Positions 52,570-61,965 of a stretch of DNA of 64,000 bases are shown here, one piece after another. The translations under genes were made by a program, and so were the position numbers. How positions within the stretch are numbered: the first letter of the stretch is position 1; each line of letters opens with the position of its first letter. Where the stretch lies: positions 310,001-374,000 of the forward strand of contig PLDA01000002.1 in assembly GCA_003134965.1 (NCBI GenBank), given 5' to 3'. Under the pieces are notes generated by a model, which had not been told where the DNA came from, did not search any database, and was given only the letters and a program-made list of their open reading frames with translations. The DNA comes from Vulcanimicrobium winogradskyi. Its GTDB lineage: Bacteria > Vulcanimicrobiota > Vulcanimicrobiia > Vulcanimicrobiales > Vulcanimicrobiaceae.

Positions 52570-53847
52570 ATGAGCCGCGGTATGCTGGACCTGATGCGGT
52601 TCTCGCTCGGGATCAACTACTGGCCGCGCCGCTCGGCCATGGCGATGTGGCGGCGCTTCGACCCGGGCGAGATCCGCGAGGACTTCGCGCGGATCGCCGG
52701 CCTCGGCCTCGATACCGTGCGGTTCTTCCTGCGCTGGGACGACTTTCAACCCACGCCGGAGACGATCGACCCAACGATGCTGGCTCGGCTGGAGGCGGTG
52801 GCCGACATCGCCGCCGAGGCGGGACTGCAGACGATGCCGACCCTCTTTTGCGGCCACATGAGCGGCGTCAATTGGCTGCCACCGTGGTCGCTCGACCCGG
52901 CGTCGCGGCACGGTCGCTTCCGCGCGATCGCCGGCGAGGCCGAAACACCCTACGGGATCGGCGACTTCTACTGCGGGCCGCTGCTCGACGCGCAGTTGCT
53001 CTTCGCGCGCGCGGCCGGCGAGCGGTTGCGCGCGCACCCCGCGGTTTTCGCGTGGGACCTGGGCAACGAGTTCAGCAACGTGCGCGAGCCGTCGAGCGAC
53101 GCCGACGCGGCGAATTGGAGCCGACGGCTCACGGCGGCCCTCGAAGAGAGCTCCGGGATTCGGGTGACCGCCGGGACGCACGGCGAGGATCTGACCCGCG
53201 ACCGGGCGCTCCGGCTCTCGTCGCTGTGCGCACCGTTCGCGTTCGCGACGATGCACGGCTACAGCGTGTACAGCGCGTTCGCGCGGAGCCGGCTCGATCC
53301 GGAGGTCGTGCCGTTTCTGGCGATGCTAGCCGCGGCGTTCTCGCACAAGCCCGTGCTCTTCACCGAGTTCGGCAACCCGACGTGCCCGCCGGGGAAACTC
53401 TCACCGTACGAACGGGTCGCGCTCCCGGGCGAGCCGCCGAACCCGACGGTCTCGCCCGACGATCCGGTGCTGGCGGCGTACGCCTGCCTCGACGAGGACG
53501 AGATGGCGGCCTACTGCCGTAACGTGCTCGAGCGGCTGCACGCCGACGGCCGGCTGGGCGCGTACTGGTGGTGCTGGGCCGACTACGACCGGGCGCTGCG
53601 CGACGAACCGCCGTTCGACCGCGCGCCGCACGAGCTGAGCTTCGGCATCGTGCGCGCCGACGGCAACGAGAAGCCGGTCGCCGCCGCGCTCGCGGCGTTC
53701 GCAGGCGAGCGGCGCACGGTGCTCGCGGCGCAGGAGATGCCGATGATCGCCGAGGTCTACTATTACCGCACGCTGCCGACCAGCACGCGGACGCTCTTCG
53801 AGGCGTTCCTCGGTCGGGTCGAGGAACGCCGCAGCGGCATGCGGTAA
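52570..53847 (+). CDS. Glycoside hydrolase, clan GH-A (GH5-like)
   Basis: 425 residues from ATG 52570; ATGs at 52582 and 52594 are alternatives, the last placing MRFSLGINYWPRRSAMAMW at the N-terminus as usual for this family. Catalytic acid/base in VFAWDLGNEFSNVREP (Glu of NE) and nucleophile in KPVLFTEFGNPTCPPGK (Glu of TEFG) match clan GH-A. A (beta/alpha)8 barrel is expected. Likely hydrolyses mannan, glucan or related; no signal peptide visible, so it may act on imported oligosaccharides. Confidence 0.8.
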   Translation: MSRGMLDLMRFSLGINYWPRRSAMAMWRRFDPGEIREDFARIAGLGLDTVRFFLRWDDFQPTPETIDPTMLARLEAVADIAAEAGLQTMPTLFCGHMSGVNWLPPWSLDPASRHGRFRAIAGEAETPYGIGDFYCGPLLDAQLLFARAAGERLRAHPAVFAWDLGNEFSNVREPSSDADAANWSRRLTAALEESSGIRVTAGTHGEDLTRDRALRLSSLCAPFAFATMHGYSVYSAFARSRLDPEVVPFLAMLAAAFSHKPVLFTEFGNPTCPPGKLSPYERVALPGEPPNPTVSPDDPVLAAYACLDEDEMAAYCRNVLERLHADGRLGAYWWCWADYDRALRDEPPFDRAPHELSFGIVRADGNEKPVAAALAAFAGERRTVLAAQEMPMIAEVYYYRTLPTSTRTLFEAFLGRVEERRSGMR

Positions 53848-53856
53848 GCGGTCGGG

Positions 53857-54639
53857 ATGCGCGAAAACCTTGTGAAGCGCCGGCTGGCGGCCGGTGAGAC
53901 CGCTATCGGCTCGTGGCTCTCGTTCTCCGACGCACTCTCGGCGCAAGCGATGGCGAGCGCCGGGTGGGACTGGCTGCTCGTCGATATGGAGCACGGACCG
54001 ATCCCGCTCGGCGACGCCGCCGCGATCGTCACGGCGCTGCACGGTGCCGGCGTCGTCCCGTTCGTGCGCCCGGCCTGGAACGAGTCCTCGCAGATTCAGC
54101 CCGCGCTCGATCTCGGCTGCTCAGGGATCATCGTCCCCGTCGTGAACGACGCCGCCGACGCGCGCAAGGTGGTGCAGGATGCGCGCTTTCCGCCGCTGGG
54201 CGAACGCAGCCGCGGCGGGATCCGCACCCCGCTCTCCTTTCGCACCGACGCGATGACGTACTTCGAACGCGCCAACGAAGAGATCGTCGTGCTGACGCAG
54301 GTCGAGACCACCGCCGCCGTGCGCAACATCGACGAGATCGTCGCGGTCGAGGGCATCGACGGCGTCTTCGTCGGTCCGAACGATCTCGCCGCCTCCATCG
54401 GCAAGCGCTGGCCCGACGTGTGGGAGCACGACGACGGCTACATGGCGATGGTGAAGAACGTCGCGGAGGCGACCCGCAGCGCCGGCAAGGTCGCCGGCTT
54501 CCTCGCGCGCGACGCGGCGATGGCGAAGCGCGTCGTCGAGCTCGGCTACCGCTTCGTCGGTGTCTCCGGTGACGGCAACTTCGTGATGGGTGCGGCAAAG
54601 CGCACGCTCGACGACACACGCGCTGCGCTCGGGCGATGA
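53857..54639 (+). CDS. HpcH/HpaI aldolase
   Basis: 260 residues, ATG 53857. Class II pyruvate aldolase motifs: GWDWLLVDMEHGPIPLGDA, VLTQVETTAAVRNIDEI, GVFVGPNDLAASIG. Typically cleaves 2-keto-4-hydroxy acids to pyruvate and an aldehyde. Coupled by 4 bases to the SDR gene. Confidence 0.88.
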   Translation: MRENLVKRRLAAGETAIGSWLSFSDALSAQAMASAGWDWLLVDMEHGPIPLGDAAAIVTALHGAGVVPFVRPAWNESSQIQPALDLGCSGIIVPVVNDAADARKVVQDARFPPLGERSRGGIRTPLSFRTDAMTYFERANEEIVVLTQVETTAAVRNIDEIVAVEGIDGVFVGPNDLAASIGKRWPDVWEHDDGYMAMVKNVAEATRSAGKVAGFLARDAAMAKRVVELGYRFVGVSGDGNFVMGAAKRTLDDTRAALGR

Positions 54640-55742
54640 GCGTCATCGTCGTCACCGGCGCGTCGAGCGGGATCGGACGCGCGCTCGCGGTGCGTGCCGC
54701 GCGGGCTGGGTACGACGTGGTCGCGATCGGCCGCAACCGCGCGGCCCTCGACGCGCTCGCCGAGCGCGTGCGGGTCGAGCACGGGCGCATCGTCGTCGAC
54801 GCGTTCGACGTCGGCGAGCCCGCGAACGCGCGCGCGATCGTCGCCGTGGCACGCCACGCCTTCGGCCGCATCGACGTCCTCGTCAACAACGCCGGCCAGG
54901 TTGCGGTCGGACCGCTCTCACAGCAGAGCGACGACGCGCTCCGCGCACAGTTCGGCACGCATGCGATCGGCCCGATCGCGCTCGTCCGCGAGGCGTTGCC
55001 GCTGCTGCGCGAAGCGCACGGTCACGTCTTCATGCTCGGCAGCGGCGTCGCGCGCGTCCCGGTCGGCGGCCTCGGCGCGTATCCGCCCTCGAAAGCGGCG
55101 ACCCGCTCGGCGGCGTCGATCTTGCGACGCGAGCTGAAGCCCGACGGGATCGCGGTGACCTACGTCGACCCGGGTGCGGTCGACACCGCGTTCATGGCGC
55201 GCGCCGGGATGCCGGGCGCGCCGGCCTCGATTCTCGCGACCCCCGAAGACGTCGCGCGCAAGATCTTGCTCGCCGTCCGCACGAGGCCGCGCGTCGTGAA
55301 CGCGGTGCCGTGGCAAACGGCGTTCGTCGCGCTCGCCGAACTCTTCCCGCGCGTCACCGACTTCGTGCTCGAGCGAAACCCGACGCTCATCGGGGCCGCC
55401 GGCGCGCCGCCGCCGGCACTCGAAGCCGCGCCGCCACCGGCTCTCGATGCGGCGCCGCCCGCCGCGCTCGAAGCGGCGCCCTCGGTGGAGGCGTCCGGCT
55501 TCGACGAGGCGCTCGAACCGGTGCGCCGACGCATGGAACGCGTGAAGCTGCGCGAGGAGTTCGTGCGCGAGCTGCTGCACGCGGGCGATGTGCTCGACGC
55601 GCACGAAGTCGCGCTGCGCTGGGCGGGGATGCCGAACAAGAACGAGCGCGCCGCAACGAACGAAGTGCTCGACGCGCTCGCCGGCGCCGGCTTCCTGCAG
55701 CGCGACGGCGAACGTTTTCTGGTCGTGCGCGGCCCGGACTGA
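54636..55742 (+). CDS. Short-chain dehydrogenase with C-terminal extension
   Basis: 368 residues. SDR core (residues 1-245): VVTGASSGIGRALAVRAAR (NAD(P) motif), VLVNNAGQVAVGPLS, and YPPSKAATRSAASI (the YxxxK equivalent is Y-P-P-S-K). After residue 250 a Pro/Ala spacer (APPPALEAAPPPALDAAPP) leads to a second basic helical domain (RRRMERVKLREEFVREL) ending GERFLVVRGPD. The extension looks like a winged-helix or coiled region and is not part of ordinary SDRs. Coupled to HpaI aldolase; may reduce its carbonyl product. Function of the fusion unknown. Confidence 0.8.
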   Translation: MSVIVVTGASSGIGRALAVRAARAGYDVVAIGRNRAALDALAERVRVEHGRIVVDAFDVGEPANARAIVAVARHAFGRIDVLVNNAGQVAVGPLSQQSDDALRAQFGTHAIGPIALVREALPLLREAHGHVFMLGSGVARVPVGGLGAYPPSKAATRSAASILRRELKPDGIAVTYVDPGAVDTAFMARAGMPGAPASILATPEDVARKILLAVRTRPRVVNAVPWQTAFVALAELFPRVTDFVLERNPTLIGAAGAPPPALEAAPPPALDAAPPAALEAAPSVEASGFDEALEPVRRRMERVKLREEFVRELLHAGDVLDAHEVALRWAGMPNKNERAATNEVLDALAGAGFLQRDGERFLVVRGPD

Positions 55743-55748
55743 TGCACC

Positions 55749-56915
55749 GTGACGCAGCAGCAGCTCGCCGGCCTGCGCACGCGGCTCGTCGCCCACCTCA
55801 AGGCGCGCGGCGACCTGCGCACCGAGCGGGTCGCGGCCGCGTTCGAACGCGTCCCGCGTCACCTGTTCGTCCCTGATCTCGCGCCGGAAGAGGTCTACAC
55901 CGACCGCTCCATCGCGATCAAGAAACAGGACGGCGTTCCGATCAGCTCGTCCTCGCAGCCCGCGATCATGGCCGAGATGCTCGAGATGCTCGCGCTCACC
56001 GAGGGCGATCAGGTGCTGGAGATCGGTGCAGGCAGCGGGTACAACGCCGCGCTTCTCGCCGAGCTGGTCGGGCCGTCCGGCTCCGTGGAGACGATCGACC
56101 TCGACGACGATCTGGTGAAGGCCGCGCGCGCGCATCTCGACGCGGCCGGATACCCGCAGGTGCGCGCGATCTGCGCCGACGGTGCGCGCGGCGACCCGCA
56201 CGGCGCGGCGTTCGACGCCGTCATCGCAACCGTCGGCGTCGAGCGGATCCCGCCGGCGTGGATCGCGCAACTGCGCAACGGCGGACGGCTCGTCGCGCCG
56301 CTGACGCTCCGTTCGATGCAGAAGGTGGTCGCCTTCGAACGCACCGCCGCGGGACTGGAGAGCCGCGCGATCGTCGACGCCGGCTTCATGATGCTGCGCG
56401 GCCCGTCCGCGAGCGAGGAGACCCGCACGATCGCGCTCGGCGATCCCGCGATCGTGCTGCGCGTGCTCACCGCGCACGCGGGCGCAGTCGACGGCGGCAT
56501 CCTCGCGCACGCGCTGCGCGCACCTGCGCAGGACGCGGTGCCGGTGCGGCGCATCGGGCTCGAAGACGCGTGGAACGGGTTTTCGCTGTGGCTCGCGCTC
56601 ACCGACGACGCGTCGTGCCGGTTGACCGCGAGCGGGCCGCGTGCCCAGGATGGCACCGTGCCGAATCTCTTGTCCGGCGGTGAATCGCTGTACGGAACCT
56701 CGGCGACGTTCGGGGTCTGCTCTGCGGGCGAGCTGGTCGTGTTCGCGCGGCGCGGAAGCTACGAGGTGGTGCTGCGCAGCTTCGGCACCCCCGCCGGCGG
56801 GCTCGCGCGGCTGCAGAACGCGATCGCCGAATGGGACGGCGCCGGGCGCCCCAGCAACGCCAAGTTGCGCATCACGATCGCGCCCGACGGCGCCACGCTC
56901 ACCTACTTCGCGTAG
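55749..56915 (+). CDS. pcm: Protein-L-isoaspartate O-methyltransferase, extended
   Basis: 388 residues, GTG start. Residues about 1-200 form the PCMT domain: RVPRHLFVPDLAPEEVYTD, GVPISSSSQPAIMAEML and SAM motif VLEIGAGSGYNAALLAEL. A C-terminal extension of about 190 residues (GSRNG-type beta segments, SSLWLAL-like FSLWLALTDDASCRL) is additional to the ordinary ~210-residue enzyme. Repairs isoaspartyl damage, or acts in a related methyl transfer. Its stop abuts the M48 stop of the other strand. Confidence 0.8.
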   Translation: MTQQQLAGLRTRLVAHLKARGDLRTERVAAAFERVPRHLFVPDLAPEEVYTDRSIAIKKQDGVPISSSSQPAIMAEMLEMLALTEGDQVLEIGAGSGYNAALLAELVGPSGSVETIDLDDDLVKAARAHLDAAGYPQVRAICADGARGDPHGAAFDAVIATVGVERIPPAWIAQLRNGGRLVAPLTLRSMQKVVAFERTAAGLESRAIVDAGFMMLRGPSASEETRTIALGDPAIVLRVLTAHAGAVDGGILAHALRAPAQDAVPVRRIGLEDAWNGFSLWLALTDDASCRLTASGPRAQDGTVPNLLSGGESLYGTSATFGVCSAGELVVFARRGSYEVVLRSFGTPAGGLARLQNAIAEWDGAGRPSNAKLRITIAPDGATLTYFA

Positions 56916-57701
56916 CTACCAGTACGCGACGTCTTTTTGCTGCGTGTCCTTGTACTTGCCGTAGATCTCGGGGTTCGCTTTGAACTGGTGCTCGAGATCG
57001 GCGATGCGCGCTTCGTCGATCGGGTGATCGCGCAGCCAGAAATTCTGGCCCGGCCCGTACGCCTCGGTCATGATTTGGAAGAACCAGACCATCCCCCACG
57101 GGTTGAACTGCCCGGTCGCCGCCATGATCCGCGCGCCTTCTTCGTCGGCCGCGGCCTCGATGTGGCGCGACTGTGCGGCGTCGGTTCCGGCGACGGCGAA
57201 CTGCGAGCCGTAGTCGATCGCGGCACCGGCCAGCGGACCAAGCACGATCTGCGCCAGGATCGAGCCGATCTGCGCGGCTGTGCTCTTCTTCTGTAACGCC
57301 GCCATCCGCTGGGCGACGTGGTGGAGCACCATGTGGCCGGTCTCGTGCGCGAGCACGCCCGCCAGCTCGTCCTTGTTCTTCGCCATCCGCAGCAGCGGCT
57401 CGTTGATGTAGATGTTTCCGCCCGGGACCGCGAAGGCGTTGGCCGAGTCGCCGCGCACGACGTAGTAGCGCATCGGATAGGGATACCGCGCCTTGACCGT
57501 CTCGGAGATCACCGACCCGATCTCGTTGAGGTGCTCGTAAAACGGCGAGTCGAAGAGAAGATCCCCGTCCTCGCGGAGCTTGGCAAAGACCTCGCGGCCG
57601 ACGGCAGCCTCGTCGATCGCCGCCAGGGCGGGCAGGACGTGCCCGATCTGTGTGACGCCGACGGTGGTGATGAGACTGCGGACGAACGCGCTGCGTTCCA
57701 T
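56916..57701 (-). CDS. M48-family membrane-associated metallopeptidase
   Basis: 261 residues, ATG 57701. Catalytic zinc site HETGHMVLHH (HExxH) within LAGVLAHETGHMVLHHVAQ, and a downstream Glu in RHIEAAADEEGARIM. N-terminal hydrophobic part (GVTQIGHVLPALAAID) may be a signal. BepA/LoiP-like periplasmic proteases control outer-membrane protein quality. Divergent from the S53 peptidase gene. Confidence 0.88.
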   Translation of the reverse strand: MERSAFVRSLITTVGVTQIGHVLPALAAIDEAAVGREVFAKLREDGDLLFDSPFYEHLNEIGSVISETVKARYPYPMRYYVVRGDSANAFAVPGGNIYINEPLLRMAKNKDELAGVLAHETGHMVLHHVAQRMAALQKKSTAAQIGSILAQIVLGPLAGAAIDYGSQFAVAGTDAAQSRHIEAAADEEGARIMAATGQFNPWGMVWFFQIMTEAYGPGQNFWLRDHPIDEARIADLEHQFKANPEIYGKYKDTQQKDVAYW

Positions 57702-57729
57702 CGTACGTATTCCCTCGGAAAGGTCGCGG

Positions 57730-59475
57730 TTGAGACTACAACGGTATCCCTGGCTCGTCGGTTGCGTGGCGCTGGCGGTTCTCCTCGGTTCCCCGCCTCG
57801 GCCGGCCGGCGCCGCGACCTCGCGCGTCGCGGTCCCGCTCGGGGCGCTCGCCGGGCTCCACGACGCCGGCCCAGCCGACGGCCGGACGACGCTGCACCTC
57901 GCCGTCGAGCTTCAGCCGAAAGCCGATCTCGACGCGCTGGCAGCCCGGATGAGCGACCCGACCGATCCGGCGCACCGCCAGGTGCTCACGAACGTGGCGT
58001 TCGTCGACCGGTTCGGCCGCCTGCCCGACGCGCGCGCCGCGGGCGCGCTGCTGCGGGCCGCCGGCGGGACCGACGTCCAGGTCGCCGGCGACGGGCTGGT
58101 CGCCGGTGCGCTGATGCGGATCTCCGAGGCCGAGCGGCTGTTCGGAGTTCGCTGGGAGAAATGGACGGACGGCACGCGCAGCGTGCTGGCGCCGAGCGGG
58201 CCGCTGACGATCGCGCTGGGCGGGGTCCGCGACGTGCGCGGCGCGGTTGTGGCGACCTCGCCGCGGCTCGCCGACACGCGCCCGTCGTTCACGTACTTCC
58301 GCGGCGACTGGTACGAGCCGGTGCGCTTCCGCTCGATGACCGACGCCGTCGACAACGGCGGCAGCGGCCAGCGCATCGTCCTGGTCGAGGACGCGTCCGA
58401 CCGCTTCGACGTCAACGACCTGGCGAAGTTCCTCGCCGCCGAGGGCGCGCCGCCCGGCGCCACGAGCAGCCGCGTCACCGAGCGCAGCTTCGTCTTCAAG
58501 AACGCGTCGAGCGAGTGCGGCCGCGACGACCGCGGCCAAGAGGCCGGTCTCGACGTCAGCGCGGCGATCACGATGGCGCCGCTGGCCGAGGTGATCGCCG
58601 ACTACGACGACGTTTGCGGCGGCGGCAACGACGCCACCGTCGCGCTCGCCCGCGCGCTCGACCTCGACCCGACCGTGCTCGTGCTGCCAGTCGTCGTCGG
58701 ACCGGCTGACGGCCCGCTCGCGGCCCGCTACGGCCAGACCCCGATCCCGTACCTCGAGGCGCTGGTGCGCGGGATCCCGATCGTCGTGCCGGCCGGCGAC
58801 GACGGCGCCTACGGTTTCAAGGAAGACGGAATCGAGCGCCCGCGGGTGGCTTGGCCGTGCGTGATGCCGTACGTCATCTGCGCCGGCGGCACCCAGCTCG
58901 GCGACCGCGACGGCGTCGCCGACGAGGGACCCTGGAACGATCTCGACCACGCGGGCGGCGGCGGCATCTCGGTCGAGCCCCGGCCGGCGTGGCAGAACGC
59001 GCCGGGCGACTTCCTGTTCTCGACGGCGTACGTGAAGAACCGCATCGTCCCCGACGTCTCCGCCGACGCCTCGGGACACTTGCGCGTTTATTGGCACGGC
59101 TACGGTTTGGGCGGCGTCGGCGGGACGAGCGAGAGCGCGTCGCTGATCGGGGCCGAGCTCGCCGCGATCAACAGCTTGATCGCGCCCTCGCGGCGCTTGC
59201 TGACCGCCGGCGACCTCTACGTGCTCGCGCGCACGACGCCGCAGGCGTTCCGCGACGTCTCGCGCGAGAACGACCGTGGCTGGAAAGACAACAACCTGCG
59301 CCCGCTGCGCAAACCGATCCCGAAAAACTACCGCGGCTTCTTGCCGACGCCGCCGCCGCTGGTGAAAGGCTGCGCGGAACAACAGCCCGACGGCTGCGCG
59401 GTGACGACCGGCTTCGACGCGGTGACGGGGATCGGCTCGATCAAGGAGCACGCCGCGGTCGACGCGCTGCGTTAA
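57730..59475 (+). CDS. Secreted S53 (sedolisin/kumamolisin-type) peptidase
   Basis: 581 residues from TTG 57730 (GAAAGG upstream); in-frame ATGs upstream lie in the divergent gene. Signal peptide RYPWLVGCVALAVLLG. Pro-domain about residues 40-190 (RQVLTNVAFVDRFG). Catalytic residues: Glu271 and Asp275 in QEAGLDVSAA, oxyanion Asp357 in AGDDGAYGF, and Ser467 in GVGGTSESAS. C-terminal calcium-site-like DAVTGIGSI is present. Sedolisins are acid-active endopeptidases, matching a soil saprotroph. The 3' end overlaps the ABC permease by 35 bases on the other strand. Confidence 0.85.
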   Translation: MRLQRYPWLVGCVALAVLLGSPPRPAGAATSRVAVPLGALAGLHDAGPADGRTTLHLAVELQPKADLDALAARMSDPTDPAHRQVLTNVAFVDRFGRLPDARAAGALLRAAGGTDVQVAGDGLVAGALMRISEAERLFGVRWEKWTDGTRSVLAPSGPLTIALGGVRDVRGAVVATSPRLADTRPSFTYFRGDWYEPVRFRSMTDAVDNGGSGQRIVLVEDASDRFDVNDLAKFLAAEGAPPGATSSRVTERSFVFKNASSECGRDDRGQEAGLDVSAAITMAPLAEVIADYDDVCGGGNDATVALARALDLDPTVLVLPVVVGPADGPLAARYGQTPIPYLEALVRGIPIVVPAGDDGAYGFKEDGIERPRVAWPCVMPYVICAGGTQLGDRDGVADEGPWNDLDHAGGGGISVEPRPAWQNAPGDFLFSTAYVKNRIVPDVSADASGHLRVYWHGYGLGGVGGTSESASLIGAELAAINSLIAPSRRLLTAGDLYVLARTTPQAFRDVSRENDRGWKDNNLRPLRKPIPKNYRGFLPTPPPLVKGCAEQQPDGCAVTTGFDAVTGIGSIKEHAAVDALR

Positions 59476-60268
59476 AGCCAAGCGCGGCGAAGAACACGAG
59501 CGTCGCGAGCAGCACGATCGTCGCGCCTGACGATGCGTGCAGCTCGTACGAGGCGTACAGCCCGCCGACGCTCGAGAAGACGCCGAACGCGCACGAGAGC
59601 GCCATCATCGGGACGAACCGTTTCGTCAACTGCGAGGCGGCGGCCGCCGGCGTGACGAGCAGCGCCGCGACGAGCACGATCCCGACCGCTTGCAGCGAGA
59701 CGATGATCGTCATCGCGATGATCACCAGCAGCGCGTAGTCGAGGAAGGCGGCGCGAATCCCGGCCGCCTGCGCGACGACCGGATCGAACGAGGTGTAGAG
59801 CAGCGGGCGCCACAACGCGGCGACGGCGAGCGCGACGGCCAGCGCCAGCCCGACGACCATCGCGACGTCGTACGCCGAGACGCCCAGAATGCTCCCGAAC
59901 AGGAAGCTCTGCAGATCCACGGTGGCGCGCGGCGCGCGCGACATGAGGAATACGCCCAGCGCGAACGCGCCGGTGAACAGCACGCCGATCGAGGTGTCGA
60001 GCGAGACCTTCCCGCGCCGGTGTACGAAGCCGATGCCGAGCGCCGTTACGATCGTCGCGATCGCCGCGCCGGCGTAGAAGTTCGCGCCGCGCAGATACGC
60101 GATCGCGATCCCCGCGAACGAGGCGTGCGCGAGCCCGTCGCCGATGAACGAGAGCTTGCGCAGCACGACGTACGTCCCCATCGAGGAGCACAGCGCGCCG
60201 ACGACCAGCGCGACGACGAACGCGCGCTGCATGAAATCGTACTGGAACGGGGCCAGAACGTCGGGCAC
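59441..60268 (-). CDS. Zn/Mn ABC transporter permease
   Basis: 275 residues, GTG start. ABC-3 family: MQRAFVVALVVGALCSSMG, LRKLSFIGDGLAHASFAGI, LFTGAFALGVFLMSRAPRA, and VGIVLVAALLVTPAAAASQ. About 8 transmembrane segments. Forms the channel of a metal importer with the ATPase and lipoprotein encoded upstream; spacing 1 base. Zinc or manganese cannot be told apart here. Confidence 0.9.
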   Translation of the reverse strand: MPDVLAPFQYDFMQRAFVVALVVGALCSSMGTYVVLRKLSFIGDGLAHASFAGIAIAYLRGANFYAGAAIATIVTALGIGFVHRRGKVSLDTSIGVLFTGAFALGVFLMSRAPRATVDLQSFLFGSILGVSAYDVAMVVGLALAVALAVAALWRPLLYTSFDPVVAQAAGIRAAFLDYALLVIIAMTIIVSLQAVGIVLVAALLVTPAAAASQLTKRFVPMMALSCAFGVFSSVGGLYASYELHASSGATIVLLATLVFFAALGFNAARRPRRAP

Positions 60269-60269
60269 G

Positions 60270-61013
60270 TTAGCGGCGGTGTCCGTGGGTGTGCGTGTGC
60301 TCGCGGATCCCGGCGTACGCGCCCGACTCCAGGACTTCGTCCGGCGTGCCGTCGGCCAGAATCTTGCGGTCGACGACGATCAGCCGGTCGAACCACTCCG
60401 CCGCGCGGTCGAGATCGTGCGTCGTCATCAGCACCGGCAGCCCGTCGGCGACCAGTCCGCGTACGAGCTGCAGCAGCGACTCCTCGGTCGCGGCGTCGAC
60501 GCCGGTCGTCGGCTCGTCGAGCAGCAGCACGAGCGGTTCCTGCGCGATCGCGCGCGCCACGAACACGCGCTGCTGCTGGCCGCCGGAGAGCTCGCTGATG
60601 TGGCGGTTCGCGACCGCGCCGAGATCGAGCGCTTCGATCGCGCGCGCGACCGCACGATGGTCGTGCGCCGAGAAGCGCTGGAACGGACGGATGCGCGGAT
60701 AGCGTCCCATCGTGACGACGTCGCGCACGCTCACCGGAAACTGCCAGTCGACGTCTTCCACCTGCGGGACGTATCCGATCGTTCCCGGTGGAAGCTCGCG
60801 TGGCGGCAGCCCTTGAACGCGCACCGTTCCCTCGGCGGGTTGCACCAGCCCGGCGACGGCTTTGAGCAGCGTCGACTTCCCCGAGCCGTTCGGCCCGACG
60901 ATGCCGAGCGCGGTCCCGCGCGGCAGGTCGAAGTCGACCCCTTGCAGCGCCTCGACGCGCTCGTACCGCACATGCAGCCCGTGCACTTCGACCGCAGGCA
61001 CCGCGCCGGTCAT
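60270..61013 (-). CDS. Zn/Mn ABC transporter ATPase
   Basis: 247 residues from ATG 61013, overlapping the lipoprotein stop (ATGA). Walker A GPNGSGKSTLLKA, signature LSGGQQQRVFVARAI, Walker B LVLLLDEPTTGVDA, and switch His in MTTHDLDR. The C-terminus HTHTHGHRR is metal-binding, as in ZnuC/MntA-like importers. Confidence 0.92.
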   Translation of the reverse strand: MTGAVPAVEVHGLHVRYERVEALQGVDFDLPRGTALGIVGPNGSGKSTLLKAVAGLVQPAEGTVRVQGLPPRELPPGTIGYVPQVEDVDWQFPVSVRDVVTMGRYPRIRPFQRFSAHDHRAVARAIEALDLGAVANRHISELSGGQQQRVFVARAIAQEPLVLLLDEPTTGVDAATEESLLQLVRGLVADGLPVLMTTHDLDRAAEWFDRLIVVDRKILADGTPDEVLESGAYAGIREHTHTHGHRR

Positions 61014-61885
61014 CGTAACGCGCTCACGATCGTGTCGGTGTCGGTGTCGATCATTCCGACGTAGGTGTCGACGCCGGCACCGGTGCCGAGCGAGTCGTCG
61101 TAGAGGAACGCGACCTTGAGCCCACCGGCGCTTTCGGCCAGCGTGCGCGCGAGCTTGTCGCTGTACTCGTGCTCGGCGAACACGGCCGGGACGTGCTCGG
61201 CGCGCGCCAGCCGAACGAGGTCGGCGATGTGCGCCGGATTCGGTTCCGCGCCCGCGGTCGGCTCGATCGCGCCGACGATCCGCAGCCCGAAGCGGCGCGC
61301 GTAGTAGTCGAAGGCGTTGTGGAAGACGATCATCGTGCGGCGCGCTGGCGGGATCGTCGCGATCTTCGCGCGCGTGCGGGCCGTTAGCGCGACCAACTGC
61401 CGGTCGAACGCGTCGGCTGCGGCGCGGTAGGCCGCGGCGTGCGCGACGTCTACGTTGACGATCGCGTCGCGGATCTTTCCGGCGTAGCGCCGCGCGAACT
61501 CGGGATCCATCCAGAGATGAGGGTTGCCGTCGACGACGGGAAGACCGTCGGTGCAGACGACGACGTGCAGCCGTGGATTGCCGGCGTTGCGGATCGTCGG
61601 CTCGAGCCACGCCTCCATCTGCGCGCCGTTCTCGACCAGCACGTCGGCGTCGCGCAACGCCGCGATCGTATCGGGCGAGGGTTGGAAATCCTCCGGTGAG
61701 ACGCCGATCGGGACGAGGGAGCGGATATCCGGCCCGGCTCCGGCGGCTCCGCGCGCGATCGAGGCAAGCGTCGTGGTCGAGGCGACGATCCGGAGCGAAC
61801 CGGCGGGGCGCTCGGAGGACGCATGCGAGCATGCAGCCAGCAGAAGCAACCCGAGGGCTACGACCGACCAGCGAGGAGAGGGCAT
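61010..61885 (-). CDS. Zn/Mn ABC transporter substrate-binding lipoprotein
   Basis: 291 residues from ATG 61885 (MPSPRWSVV), lipobox LLLLAACSHA. Cluster A-I metal-binding protein: RIVASTTTLASIARGAAG, GVSPEDFQPSPDTIAALRD, VDGNPHLWMDPEFARR (His ligand), MIVFHNAFDYYARRFG (His), VFAEHEYSDKLARTLAES (Glu/His), and a C-terminal Asp-rich MIDTDTDTIVSAL. Captures Zn2+ or Mn2+ and delivers it to the permease. First gene of the operon; promoter shared with the tRNA-Ala region. Confidence 0.9.
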   Translation of the reverse strand: MPSPRWSVVALGLLLLAACSHASSERPAGSLRIVASTTTLASIARGAAGAGPDIRSLVPIGVSPEDFQPSPDTIAALRDADVLVENGAQMEAWLEPTIRNAGNPRLHVVVCTDGLPVVDGNPHLWMDPEFARRYAGKIRDAIVNVDVAHAAAYRAAADAFDRQLVALTARTRAKIATIPPARRTMIVFHNAFDYYARRFGLRIVGAIEPTAGAEPNPAHIADLVRLARAEHVPAVFAEHEYSDKLARTLAESAGGLKVAFLYDDSLGTGAGVDTYVGMIDTDTDTIVSALR

Positions 61886-61920
61886 CGCGGTCTCTCTCGG
61901 CGCAGGGACGGGGTGTCCCT

Positions 61921-61950
61921 TTGACAGGGGGGACCGCACCCTGTTACGAT
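61921..61950 (+). promoter_or_regulatory. Consensus promoter for tRNA-Ala
   Basis: TTGACA (61921-61926) and TTACGA (61944-61949, an imperfect TATAAT match) are separated by 17 bases, ending 16 bases before the tRNA. A good housekeeping sigma-70-type promoter and the clearest in the window. Confidence 0.65.
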
Positions 61951-61965
61951 CCCGGACGGCCCGTG

